Shown here: piece after piece, positions 45,853 to 53,086 of the stretch | How positions within the stretch are numbered: the first letter of the stretch is position 1 | Layout of the letters: the number at the start of each line of letters is the position of its first letter | Assembly: GCA_045110675.1 (NCBI GenBank) | Contig: JBGCGJ010000006.1 | Span: forward strand, 124,001 to 188,000 | DNA length: 64,000 bases | Direction: 5' to 3' | Origin: JBALVT01 sp045110675 | GTDB lineage: Bacteria > Pseudomonadota > Gammaproteobacteria > Pseudomonadales > Halieaceae | Position numbers and translations under genes: made by a program | The notes under the pieces: model-generated | What the model saw: only the letters and a program-made list of their open reading frames with translations | What the model was told of the DNA's origin: nothing | Database searches by the model: none

Positions 45853-45949
45853 TTCACCTGCCCGGCTAGCGGGGCATTTACCCTCGTGGGGCATGCGGGG
45901 GTGCAAACGGAGCGATAACTCCGACTGCTCCCCTCAGCTACAGGTGAAC
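45853..45949 (-). ncRNA. Candidate structured leader RNA of leuA (four-way junction)
   Basis: On the minus strand the segment folds on paper into a closed junction. P1 pairs TTCACCTG (45948-45941) with CAGGTGAA (45860-45853). P2 (45933-45898) has GGGG/CCCC, an A-A mismatch, GCA/TGC, a small internal loop, CGGAG/CTCCG and a TTATCG loop. P3 (45896-45874) has GCAT/ATGC and CCC/GGG with an ACGA loop. P4 (45873-45861) has CCCG/CGGG with a CTAGC loop. P2, P3 and P4 stack with at most one base between them. TAGC in J1/2 (45940-45937) can also pair with GCTA of P4. A TATTTTT tract follows near 45847. It ends 43 nt before the leuA ATG. No known class was recognised. Confidence 0.6.
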
Positions 45950-45966
45950 TAATCAGCCAGGAACAC

Positions 45967-45972
45967 AGTATA
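45967..45972 (-). promoter_or_regulatory. Possible leuA -10 element
   Basis: TATACT on the minus strand (5 of 6 matches) predicts a transcript start near 45960, about 11 nt before the closing stem of the leader RNA. No good -35 at 17 nt is seen, so activation by a regulator is possible. Confidence 0.45.
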
Positions 45973-46045
45973 GACCCAGTCGGTGAGTGATTTCGTGCAA
46001 ACATCACCTCAAAACTAACCATATGTGCAATAATTAGCTATAAAT

Positions 46046-46060
46046 TAGATAAATATGCTA
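46046..46060. promoter_or_regulatory. Lrp-box-like site between leuA and the Lrp-type gene
   Basis: TAGATAAATATGCTA matches the published E. coli Lrp consensus YAGHAWATTWTDCTR at 13 of 15 positions by my count, and is itself a near dyad (TAG to CTA). It lies in an A+T-rich stretch between the two divergent starts, next to a weaker copy at 46035-46049. Binding by the adjacent regulator is inferred. Confidence 0.45.
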
Positions 46061-46075
46061 TATATCACTACATAT

Positions 46076-46084
46076 TGGTATAAG
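46076..46084 (+). promoter_or_regulatory. Extended -10 promoter of the Lrp-type gene
   Basis: TGG followed by TATAAG forms an extended -10, about 35 nt upstream of the GTG at 46120. No -35 is evident, which is normal for extended -10 promoters. Confidence 0.45.
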
Positions 46085-46119
46085 GCGAGTGAACTAAACC
46101 TAAAACTCGAGGTGATCCA

Positions 46120-46596
46120 GTGAAACTTGATAGAACCGACAGACGAATACTTGAGGCCATGCAGCACAACGGAAGAATCACCAACCTGGAGTTGGCTGAC
46201 GCGGTGGGTTTGTCACCCACGCCATGCTCCAGGAGAGTCAAGCGGTTGGAAGAATCCGGCCTGATTCGCGATCACGTGACCTTGCTCAACCAATCCATGC
46301 TGGGGCTTAAACTCACGGCCTACATCGGCATCACCATGGATCGCCACACACCGGACCGGTTCGAAGCCTTTGAAGAACAGGTCAAGAACTTCGACGAAGT
46401 CATGGAGTGCAATGTGGTCACCGGGCAATCCGCAGACTATCTTCTAAAAGCCGTGGTACCGGATATGGAGTACTACGAGAAATTTTTACTGGGCAAACTA
46501 ACACGAATAGACGGTGTCGCAGGCGTCCACTCAAGCTTTGAGCTGCGCAGGGTGGTACAACGCACCGCCTTACCTCTCGAGCACATACAAGAATGA
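46120..46596 (+). CDS. Lrp/AsnC family transcriptional regulator
   Basis: 158 residues with the N-terminal helix-turn-helix (LDRTDRRILEAMQHNGRITNLE opening, then ELADAVGLSPTPCSRRVKRL) and a C-terminal RAM ligand-binding domain with VTGQSADYLLKAV. These proteins sense amino acids and form octamers. The start is a GTG at 46120 with GAGGTGA 5-6 nt upstream. Its divergent position to leuA and the Lrp-box-like site between them suggest control of leuA, itself, or both. Confidence 0.93.
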   Translation: MKLDRTDRRILEAMQHNGRITNLELADAVGLSPTPCSRRVKRLEESGLIRDHVTLLNQSMLGLKLTAYIGITMDRHTPDRFEAFEEQVKNFDEVMECNVVTGQSADYLLKAVVPDMEYYEKFLLGKLTRIDGVAGVHSSFELRRVVQRTALPLEHIQE

Positions 46597-46632
46597 AGCC
46601 ATCACATTCTGACACTATTGCTGGCCGCTTAG

Positions 46633-46681
46633 GCGATTGCGAGTGACCCGCTCAAACTGCACTATAAGTGTTTGCAATCGC
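46633..46681. repeat. Nested inverted repeats between the Lrp-type gene and the SDR
   Basis: GCGATTGC (46633-46640) and GCAATCGC (46674-46681) are 8-bp arms. Inside them CACT-ATA-AGTG (46660-46670) makes a second small dyad. TTTTA follows the outer arm, so this may end transcription of the regulator gene or act as an operator for the SDR gene. Confidence 0.4.
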
Positions 46682-46706
46682 TTTTAATGTACCAACAGGA
46701 GCACAC

Positions 46707-47486
46707 ATGACAGATATGGCCGGCAAGGTAGCACTTGTGACTGGGGGAGCCAGCGGCATGGGTCGCATAATGGCGCTGCGTCTGGTTAAACGAGGAGCGC
46801 GTGTGGCAATCTTTGACGTCAATGAAGAAGGCCTGGCGGCCACCGCGGCTGAGGCCGAGGGAATCACCCCCTTCAATTGTGATATTTCGAACTTGCAAGA
46901 TGTCGAGGCAAAAGTCGCGGAAGTTGCCAATACCCTGGGGGCAATCGATCATCTGGTACACGCGGCAGCACTAATGCCCGGTCACAAACTCGTGGACCAC
47001 ACTCACGAGAATATGGAGCGCCTGTTCCGCATTAACTATTTTGGTACTACCTATTTGGTAAAGACCGTACTCCCGGCAATGCTTGAGCGTGGGTCGGGTC
47101 GAATTATCGCCTTCGGCTCCATCGCGGGTCACGCCTTGGTTCCCAATATGGGCGCTTACTGCGCGACAAAATCAGCCGTAAATACGTATATAGAAGTTCT
47201 TCAAAATGAGATTCGAGGGTCGGGAGTTAACGTACACCTAGTGTGCCCACCGGCGGTCAATACGCCTCTGATGGAACAAACCCTGGCCACAGATGCCCCT
47301 GGAAGTATCAAAGAATCCATCGAGAAGGGAAGACTGGCGGATCCCCAAAAGATCGTCGATGCCATCGACAAAGGTGTCGAAAAAAACAAGGATATTATCT
47401 ATCCCGGAGAAGCATGGTTTCTGATGGTGTGGCACACACTCTTTCGAAAACTCTGGTGGAAGGTAGTGCTAAATTTCGACAATTAG
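46707..47486 (+). CDS. Short-chain dehydrogenase/reductase
   Basis: 259 residues of classical SDR type: NAD(P) motif VTGGASGMGR (about 9-18), the HAAALMPG strand, catalytic Ser in FGSIAG and YCATKSAV (YxxxK). The PPAVNTPLM and C-terminal LFRKLWWK segments resemble SDRs that act on lipid-like substrates, but the substrate is unknown. ATG at 46707 with AGGAG 6 nt upstream; the earlier in-frame ATG at 46668 is in the inverted repeat region. Confidence 0.88.
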   Translation: MTDMAGKVALVTGGASGMGRIMALRLVKRGARVAIFDVNEEGLAATAAEAEGITPFNCDISNLQDVEAKVAEVANTLGAIDHLVHAAALMPGHKLVDHTHENMERLFRINYFGTTYLVKTVLPAMLERGSGRIIAFGSIAGHALVPNMGAYCATKSAVNTYIEVLQNEIRGSGVNVHLVCPPAVNTPLMEQTLATDAPGSIKESIEKGRLADPQKIVDAIDKGVEKNKDIIYPGEAWFLMVWHTLFRKLWWKVVLNFDN

Positions 47487-47534
47487 GCACTTTCTGCTGA
47501 GTATCATCGCCGGCTGTGCTAGCATCGCCGGCCC

Positions 47535-48728
47535 ATGAATCCAAGACATCTCCACCAAGACTCACCCTGGTTGTTGGCAATTTTAGCAGGCCTAGTCGCG
47601 CTCGGCCCGCTCAGTATCGATATGTATCTTCCCGCCATGCCAGCAATGAGGGTCGCTCTAAACACCGACATCAGTGGAATGCATTTAACGGTGAGCACCT
47701 ACCTGATTGGCTTTGCCGTATTCCAATTGGTCTGCGGCTCATTGGCGGATCGATTTGGTAGGAAACCCGTACTCTTTGGCGGTACCGTAGTGTTTGTCGC
47801 CGCCTGTGCAGGTTGCAGTCTTTCGACCACCATCGAAGAACTACAGTGGTGGCGATTTGCACAGGGCTTAGGCGCCTGTGTAGGGCCTACTCTGGCGCGA
47901 ACCATCGCTCGAGATATTTTCGGCCCCACACGAGCAGCCAAGGCTTTTTCCATGATCGCCATGCTCATGGCACTTGCTCCGGCCGTTGCCCCCACTCTAG
48001 GCGGCGTGATGCTGCTGGTACTTCCCTGGCCAAGTGTGTTTGTTTTTCTGGCCGCATACGGCTTCGCCGTTCTGGTATTGACCCATCACTATATTCCAGA
48101 GTCGCTTCCCGAACGACAGAGCCTGCGGCCGCGGGCGATTCTCAAGAATTATCGACAACTGTTCACTGACCCGGTTTATTTAACTGTCATTGTGGCGAGC
48201 GGAATGACTTATGCGGCGATGCTCAGCTATCTCGCTTCCTCAAGCTTCGTGTATATAGACATGTTGGGGGTGCCAGTACAGTACTTTGGCTTGATATTCC
48301 TCACCACGGTACTTGGCTACATGGGCGGTAGCGCCTTGAGTGCGCGACTGTCGAGCTCGTACAACTCTGAGCGCCTAATGCTGATGGGATCTGTCATCGG
48401 TCTCGTGGCAACGCTTGTTATGTGGGCGGCGACAGAAGTGTTTCCCCATAATCTATTCGCAATTATGCTGCCGATGACTTTCTACACCGCAGCACTCGGA
48501 ATCGTATTGCCGCACTCTATGGCAATAGCGCTTAGGCCCTTTGCCCATATTGCCGGCACCGCCTCCGCCTTTCTGGGTTTTGTTCAGATGTCGATCTCTG
48601 CCGGAGCGAGCGCGGCAGTTGGCATTATCCTCACAGACAGTCCACGCCCCATGGTGTTGACTATGGTGTTCATTTCGTTTGCAGCACTTTTTCTATGTCG
48701 CCGCGCATACATCGCCGTTAGCCGCTGA
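47535..48728 (+). CDS. Bcr/CflA family multidrug efflux MFS transporter
   Basis: 397 residues with about 12 membrane helices. The Bcr/CflA start is typical: LGPLSIDMYLPAMP in helix 1, followed by GSLADRFGRKPV (motif A) and the helix 4 segment FAQGLGACVGPTLARTIARDIF. It is a proton-driven drug exporter of the inner membrane; the substrates are unknown. ATG at 47535. It stands 48 nt after the SDR gene, and a CATCGCCGGC direct repeat (47505 and 47523) fills part of the gap. Confidence 0.9.
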   Translation: MNPRHLHQDSPWLLAILAGLVALGPLSIDMYLPAMPAMRVALNTDISGMHLTVSTYLIGFAVFQLVCGSLADRFGRKPVLFGGTVVFVAACAGCSLSTTIEELQWWRFAQGLGACVGPTLARTIARDIFGPTRAAKAFSMIAMLMALAPAVAPTLGGVMLLVLPWPSVFVFLAAYGFAVLVLTHHYIPESLPERQSLRPRAILKNYRQLFTDPVYLTVIVASGMTYAAMLSYLASSSFVYIDMLGVPVQYFGLIFLTTVLGYMGGSALSARLSSSYNSERLMLMGSVIGLVATLVMWAATEVFPHNLFAIMLPMTFYTAALGIVLPHSMAIALRPFAHIAGTASAFLGFVQMSISAGASAAVGIILTDSPRPMVLTMVFISFAALFLCRRAYIAVSR

Positions 48729-48787
48729 CCTCAGAGCCACGGCTGTGGCATACTCCCTGAAAAGTAACTGTTTCCGGAGACAACATT

Positions 48788-49795
48788 TTGCAGACCGCCA
48801 CCGACGTCACTCAGCTGATAGGCAACACTCCCCTACTGCATCTGAGACAAGTCTCCGAACGCACCGGCTGTACCATTCTCGGCAAGGCCGAATTTTTGAA
48901 TCCCGGTGGTTCCGTCAAAGACCGAACCGCACTCGGAATTATCAGGGCCGCCGAAGCGTCCGGCGAACTTCATCCCGGTGGAAGAATAGTCGAAGGTACC
49001 GCGGGCAATACTGGCATCGGCTTGACGCTGCTCGCCAACGCCATGGGGTACACCAGCACCGTCGTCATGCCGATCACCCAGAGCAAGGAAAAAATCGACA
49101 CACTGGAGCTATTGGGTGCAGACCTGCATTTGGTGAATGCAGCCTCTTACGAAGATCCAAAACACTATATCCACACGGCCGAGCGCCTGGCGCAGAAATA
49201 CGCTGACAAAGAAAATAATGGCGCTATCTGGGCGCGCCAGTTTGACAATCTGGCCAACATGGAAATTCACGCCAGAACAACAGGGGCCGAAATTTGGGAA
49301 CAAACCGGTGGCAAGGTTGATGGTTTTGTCTGCGCGGTTGGGACGGGTGGCACACTCGCGGGAGTGTCCACCACCTTAAAGCAGCACAATAGCAATGTAA
49401 CGATCGGCATTGCTGACCCGGAGGGGGCCTCTCTTTACGAGTATTTTAAAAATGACAAGCTCGAAGCCTCACCGGGAAATTCTATTGTAGAGGGCATCGG
49501 AATCAACCACGTGACGGACAATGTGGCTCAGGCAAAAGTAGATCAGGCCTTCAGCATCAGCGATACAGAAGCGCTTCCCTATATCTTTGATTTGTTGCTC
49601 AATGAAGGATTGTGTCTGGGAGGCTCGGCGGCGATCAATATTGCAGGCGCAGTGCGATTGGCAAACCACCTGGGGCCAGGCCATACCATCGTTACTATTT
49701 TGTGCGATTATGGCAATCGCTATCAAAGCAAACTGTTCAACCCGGTGTTCCTCGAAAACAAAGGCCTACCAATTCCCGAATGGCTGAGCATTTAA
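48788..49795 (+). CDS. cysK: Cysteine synthase A
   Basis: 335 residues of fold-type II PLP enzymes. The PLP lysine is in PGGSVKDRTAL, the phosphate-binding loop is GTGGT, and substrate contact is in EGTAGNTGIGL. The EG(T)AGNTG variant and length fit the O-acetylserine sulfhydrylase branch. It makes cysteine from O-acetylserine and sulfide. The start is a TTG at 48788 with GGAG 8 nt upstream. No cysE is adjacent. Confidence 0.9.
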   Translation: MQTATDVTQLIGNTPLLHLRQVSERTGCTILGKAEFLNPGGSVKDRTALGIIRAAEASGELHPGGRIVEGTAGNTGIGLTLLANAMGYTSTVVMPITQSKEKIDTLELLGADLHLVNAASYEDPKHYIHTAERLAQKYADKENNGAIWARQFDNLANMEIHARTTGAEIWEQTGGKVDGFVCAVGTGGTLAGVSTTLKQHNSNVTIGIADPEGASLYEYFKNDKLEASPGNSIVEGIGINHVTDNVAQAKVDQAFSISDTEALPYIFDLLLNEGLCLGGSAAINIAGAVRLANHLGPGHTIVTILCDYGNRYQSKLFNPVFLENKGLPIPEWLSI

Positions 49796-49836
49796 TCTTG
49801 GCAGGTAACCGTCACTAACAACTATCAGGAATCTGC

Positions 49837-50454
49837 ATGAAAATCGGTATTATTTGCGGCAGTCACCGGGCTCAATCTCAATCGGGAAAGGTAGGCAGGC
49901 ACATTGAGCAACAGCTTTTAAAACAAGGTCTTTGCGAACAAACCTGGCTCTACGATCTGGCAAACAATCCCCTGCCTCTATGGCACGAGGACATATGGGC
50001 CGGGGACGACCAGTGGCAATCAATCCTGGAGCCACTGAGCACCGAGCTAAAGTCATGTGATGGCTTTGTGATTGTCTCCCCAGAGTGGCACGGAATGGCT
50101 CCTGCCGGACTGAAGAATTTTTTCTTAATGTGGACAGGGGGCGGTGAACTTGCGCACAAGCCGGCCTTAATCGTGACAGTTTCTACCGCGGATGGAGGCT
50201 CCTACCCTATCGCAGAACTACGCATGAGCAGCTACAAAAACAGTCGCATCTGCTATTTGCCTGAACACCTCATCATTCGCTATGTCGACAAAGTGTTCAA
50301 CGAAGATCCCAAAGAAAACAAGCCCGCAGCACAGGAATACTTTGAGCAGCGGCTCGACTATTGCCTGGCAATGTTAAAAGAGTACGCTCTCGCATTTCGG
50401 CAAATCCGTGCCAGCGGGAAGACTTCTATGGAAGTCTATACGAGCGGAATGTAG
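49837..50454 (+). CDS. NADPH-dependent FMN reductase family protein
   Basis: 205 residues of flavodoxin-like fold, with the FMN phosphate loop near CGSHRAQSQSGKV and the SPEWHGMAPAGLKNF segment typical of this family. It probably reduces FMN or a quinone-like acceptor with NADPH. ATG at 49837, 41 nt after cysK. A strong bidirectional terminator follows at 50468. Confidence 0.85.
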   Translation: MKIGIICGSHRAQSQSGKVGRHIEQQLLKQGLCEQTWLYDLANNPLPLWHEDIWAGDDQWQSILEPLSTELKSCDGFVIVSPEWHGMAPAGLKNFFLMWTGGGELAHKPALIVTVSTADGGSYPIAELRMSSYKNSRICYLPEHLIIRYVDKVFNEDPKENKPAAQEYFEQRLDYCLAMLKEYALAFRQIRASGKTSMEVYTSGM

Positions 50455-50467
50455 TTCTTTTCAAAGC

Positions 50468-50499
50468 AAAAAAAGGGTGGCATGCGCCACCCTTTTTTT
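50468..50499. terminator. Bidirectional rho-independent terminator
   Basis: A 7-bp GGGTGGC/GCCACCC stem with an ATGC loop is flanked by seven A and seven T residues. It serves the convergent FMN reductase and dsbA genes. Confidence 0.9.
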
Positions 50500-50517
50500 C
50501 GTTCAACCCAAAGTCTA

Positions 50518-51168
50518 TCAGCTACCTTTGGCTGCGCGCTCTTTCTCGATCAGGTAAGTCGCTACTTTAAGCATATCACTCTGACCCTTCACCGCTTCCA
50601 GACGTGTACTTATCCGATACTTGCCATTCACCATCATTTCAGGTGTGCCAGTAATTTTTGCGGCCCGAGCACGAGCCGCTGCCTGACGAGCCTGACTGAT
50701 GACACCAAAAGAATTCACGGTTTTCATAAACTTTTCTTTGGAAACACCATTGGCGACGAAAATCTCGGCGATTTCATTTTCTGAAGACAGGCGCTTGCGA
50801 TCGACATTCATAGCCTGGAATAAAGCGGGGTGCATTTTATCCAGCACACCTAAAACCTCCGCCGTGTAATACGCTTTTGCATGCAGGTCCATTCCCTCAT
50901 TCCATACAGCGGGAGATCCTCGGAAGACAACGTCATCGGCGAGAGTTTTCTTCCACTGGCCCAGCATGGGTTCAAAGTTGTAGCAGTGACTGCAACCGTG
51001 CCAGAAAAATTCCGTTACCTCAATTTTACTCGGATCAGCTGTGCGCACTGTCGGCACAATCAGGTTGTAGTGAGTTCCCTCAACATAAGTTTCGGCGCTT
51101 TCCTGAGCGGTGCACGCCAGCGGGCCAAGCAGCAGCAACGGTAGCGATAGCAATAGACGTTTGAACAT
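50518..51168 (-). CDS. dsbA: Thiol:disulfide interchange protein DsbA
   Basis: 216 residues with a signal peptide (about 1-21) and a DsbA-type thioredoxin fold. The active site is CSHC (C59-C62) in FFWHGCSHC, with the cis-Pro loop in GTPEMMVNG. It makes disulfide bonds in periplasmic proteins. The ATG at 51168 has a GGAGA 5-6 nt upstream, while 51180 and 51207 add non-signal residues. The location beside cytochromes c4 and c5 and engB-polA matches the Pseudomonas order. Confidence 0.95.
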   Translation of the reverse strand: MFKRLLLSLPLLLLGPLACTAQESAETYVEGTHYNLIVPTVRTADPSKIEVTEFFWHGCSHCYNFEPMLGQWKKTLADDVVFRGSPAVWNEGMDLHAKAYYTAEVLGVLDKMHPALFQAMNVDRKRLSSENEIAEIFVANGVSKEKFMKTVNSFGVISQARQAAARARAAKITGTPEMMVNGKYRISTRLEAVKGQSDMLKVATYLIEKERAAKGS

Positions 51169-51231
51169 GTTTTTCTCCATAGAGGTGGTATCTGGTTCTG
51201 ACAACATTTTACGACAAGGGTTCTAAACTGC

Positions 51232-51255
51232 AAAAAAAAGGTGGCTAATGCCACC
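51232..51255 (-). terminator. Rho-independent terminator after cytochrome c4
   Basis: A 6-bp GGTGGC/GCCACC stem with an ATTA loop is followed on the minus strand by eight T residues, 22 nt after the cytochrome c4 stop. Confidence 0.85.
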
Positions 51256-51276
51256 CTTCTCCAACCTCTGAACCGT

Positions 51277-51912
51277 TTATTTCAAACCGGATATATAGCT
51301 GGAAACAGCTTCTATTTCCATGTCACTGAGGCCAAATGCTGTGGCGCGCATAATCATTGCGTCGCCATCATTGGTGCGACCCGTCTCGTCTTCATAGCCC
51401 TTGCGGTACATTTTGAGTTGAGTCGCAATATACTCAGCATGCTGTCCGGCGAGAGATGGGAACCCGGCGGGGGCATTTCCCTGACCGGTAGGCGAATGGC
51501 AGGCTGTGCAGGCTGCGACCTTGCGCTCGATGACACCAGAGCGATAGACCTTTTCACCCAGAGCAAGAAGTTCAGGTTTGGTATTACCGCCGGAAGCGGA
51601 CTGTGAAGCATAGAATGCAGCGAGATCAGCCAACTGCTGATCTGACTTACCTGTTAGCTGGCCGGCCATAGTTGGCACTGGACGCGCTCCATCGCGGATA
51701 TCTTGTAGCTGCTTGAGTAAGTATTTCTCTCCCTGCCCTGCCAGTTTGGGGAAACTGGGCGCGGCACTGTTGCCATCGGCCCCGTGGCAAGCAGAACAGA
51801 CCATACTCTGGCTTTTACCTGCATCAGCGTCTCCAACAGGTGCCAGGGCGCTGGAGTAAGCTGTGTGCGTCAGACCTGCGAAAAGGCCCAGCATTATCGC
51901 GACTTTCTTCAT
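51277..51912 (-). CDS. Dihaem cytochrome c4
   Basis: 211 residues with a signal peptide (about 1-20) and two class I cytochrome domains, each with a haem site: CSACH (39-43) and CTACH (near 136). The paired domains and the length are typical of cytochrome c4, a periplasmic electron donor to terminal oxidases. It is 31 nt after cytochrome c5 on the same strand, with its own terminator after it. Confidence 0.95.
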   Translation of the reverse strand: MKKVAIMLGLFAGLTHTAYSSALAPVGDADAGKSQSMVCSACHGADGNSAAPSFPKLAGQGEKYLLKQLQDIRDGARPVPTMAGQLTGKSDQQLADLAAFYASQSASGGNTKPELLALGEKVYRSGVIERKVAACTACHSPTGQGNAPAGFPSLAGQHAEYIATQLKMYRKGYEDETGRTNDGDAMIMRATAFGLSDMEIEAVSSYISGLK

Positions 51913-51943
51913 TTTAATTCCAAATAACTAGTAGTAAAAAAAC

Positions 51944-52237
51944 TTATTCTGCAGGCGTAGCCATAAACTCGATCAATGCCTGAACCTCTTCGGTGCTGCA
52001 ATCGAAGCACATTCCTTTGGGCGGCATAGCGTTTAGGCCAGTCTCAACTGATTTCAAAAGAACGTCCATACCCTTCTCAAGATGCGGAGCCCAGTCAGCG
52101 GCATCGCCAGTTTTGGGCGCATTGGCTGTACCCGATGCATGGCATATAACGCAGCTTTTGTTGTATTTTTCCATATTGGGCTCTGCAAACGCCTGAGCAG
52201 TGAACAACACCAACAAGACCGCAAACAAGTTTTTCAT
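51944..52237 (-). CDS. Cytochrome c5 family protein
   Basis: 97 residues: a signal peptide (about 1-18), one haem site CVICH (29-33) and a distal Met near MPPKGMCFDC. The two cysteines in CFDC match the disulfide of c5-type cytochromes. It is a small periplasmic electron carrier, divergent from engB and co-directional with c4. Confidence 0.92.
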   Translation of the reverse strand: MKNLFAVLLVLFTAQAFAEPNMEKYNKSCVICHASGTANAPKTGDAADWAPHLEKGMDVLLKSVETGLNAMPPKGMCFDCSTEEVQALIEFMATPAE

Positions 52238-52365
52238 GAGTAACCTCGTGTATATTCCAATAAGGCCAGTCGATCACCGCTCGACCTGCAAGCTTTTGAT
52301 AACTGGCGAAAAAAGCTGTGGCATTATATACGAGATACCCCCACCAAAACAGGCACTACCACGCA

Positions 52366-53046
52366 ATGGATAATACAGACCAAACGCAGACCATAAAAGC
52401 GCCCAATTACCGGACAGCCGAGTTTCTCACCAGCGCCAGAAAAGTCTCGCAATGCCCCCCTGACACCGGCTACGAGGTGGCATTCGCCGGTCGGTCTAAT
52501 GCTGGAAAATCTAGCGCAATCAACAGCTTAACGCACAACAAGAAATTGGCCAGAACATCAAAAACTCCCGGGCGCACCCAGTTACTCAACTTTTTTGCTC
52601 TTAGCGAACAGCAGCGCCTGGTAGATTTGCCCGGCTACGGGTTCGCCAAAGTCCCCAAAGCCGTAAAGCAAGCGTGGATCAAAGAACTTGAGGGATATTT
52701 GCAGCGCAGAGAGAGTTTGCGAGGACTGATCCTGCTGATGGATTCCCGTCATCCCATGCAGCCCTTTGACGAACAGATGCTCGGCTGGGCGGTGGCAGCA
52801 AAGATGCCTGTGCACATATTGCTAACCAAATCTGACAAGCTCAAAAAGGGTCCAGCAAAAGCGGCCATGCTGAAAGTGCTCGCCGAGCTGAAAGAACAAC
52901 AGGATCTGGTCAGCATACAGCTTTTCTCTGCCCTGAAACACGCGGGACATCAGGAGTTGATACGCACTTTAGACCGCTGGTTGACGCCATCCACTGCCGT
53001 GCAAAGTGCCGAACGCGAAGAGGCAGACGCCGCCATCGAGGAATAG
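52366..53046 (+). CDS. engB: Ribosome biogenesis GTP-binding protein EngB
   Basis: 226 residues of the TrmE-Era-EngA-EngB family: G1 GRSNAGKSS, G3 DLPGYG, G4 TKSD. The start at the ATG 52366 gives the conserved TAEFLTSARK near residue 15. It assists 50S subunit assembly. It is convergent with polA, with only 29 nt between their stop codons. Confidence 0.95.
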   Translation: MDNTDQTQTIKAPNYRTAEFLTSARKVSQCPPDTGYEVAFAGRSNAGKSSAINSLTHNKKLARTSKTPGRTQLLNFFALSEQQRLVDLPGYGFAKVPKAVKQAWIKELEGYLQRRESLRGLILLMDSRHPMQPFDEQMLGWAVAAKMPVHILLTKSDKLKKGPAKAAMLKVLAELKEQQDLVSIQLFSALKHAGHQELIRTLDRWLTPSTAVQSAEREEADAAIEE

Positions 53047-53068
53047 ATTCAACACCGGCGGCAATCCT

Positions 53069-53086
53069 AAGCTCACTAGTGAGCTT
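53069..53086. repeat. Perfect 18-bp palindrome over the polA stop codon
   Basis: AAGCTCACTAGTGAGCTT is its own reverse complement. It contains the polA stop (TAG, then TGA directly after it in frame) and lies just past the engB end. No T tract follows on either strand, so it is not a standard terminator. Confidence 0.6.

Noticed and set aside
45874..45896. Guanidine-II (mini-ykkC) riboswitch, because of the ACGA tetraloop with a C/G stem.
   Set aside because: That class needs two such hairpins with ACGR loops; only one is seen, and leuA is not a usual guanidine target.
45810..46022. N-terminal extension of LeuA through the leader (open frame to 46022).
   Set aside because: The extra residues do not look like LeuA, the region is strongly structured at the RNA level, and the ATG at 45809 gives the usual N terminus.
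45850..46022. Classical leucine attenuator with a Leu-rich leader peptide upstream of leuA.
   Set aside because: No short frame with a run of Leu codons is present, and I found no clear terminator stem next to the T tract.
53047..53075. Spot 42-type small RNA between polA and engB.
   Set aside because: The genes are convergent with only 29 nt between them, too little for the RNA.
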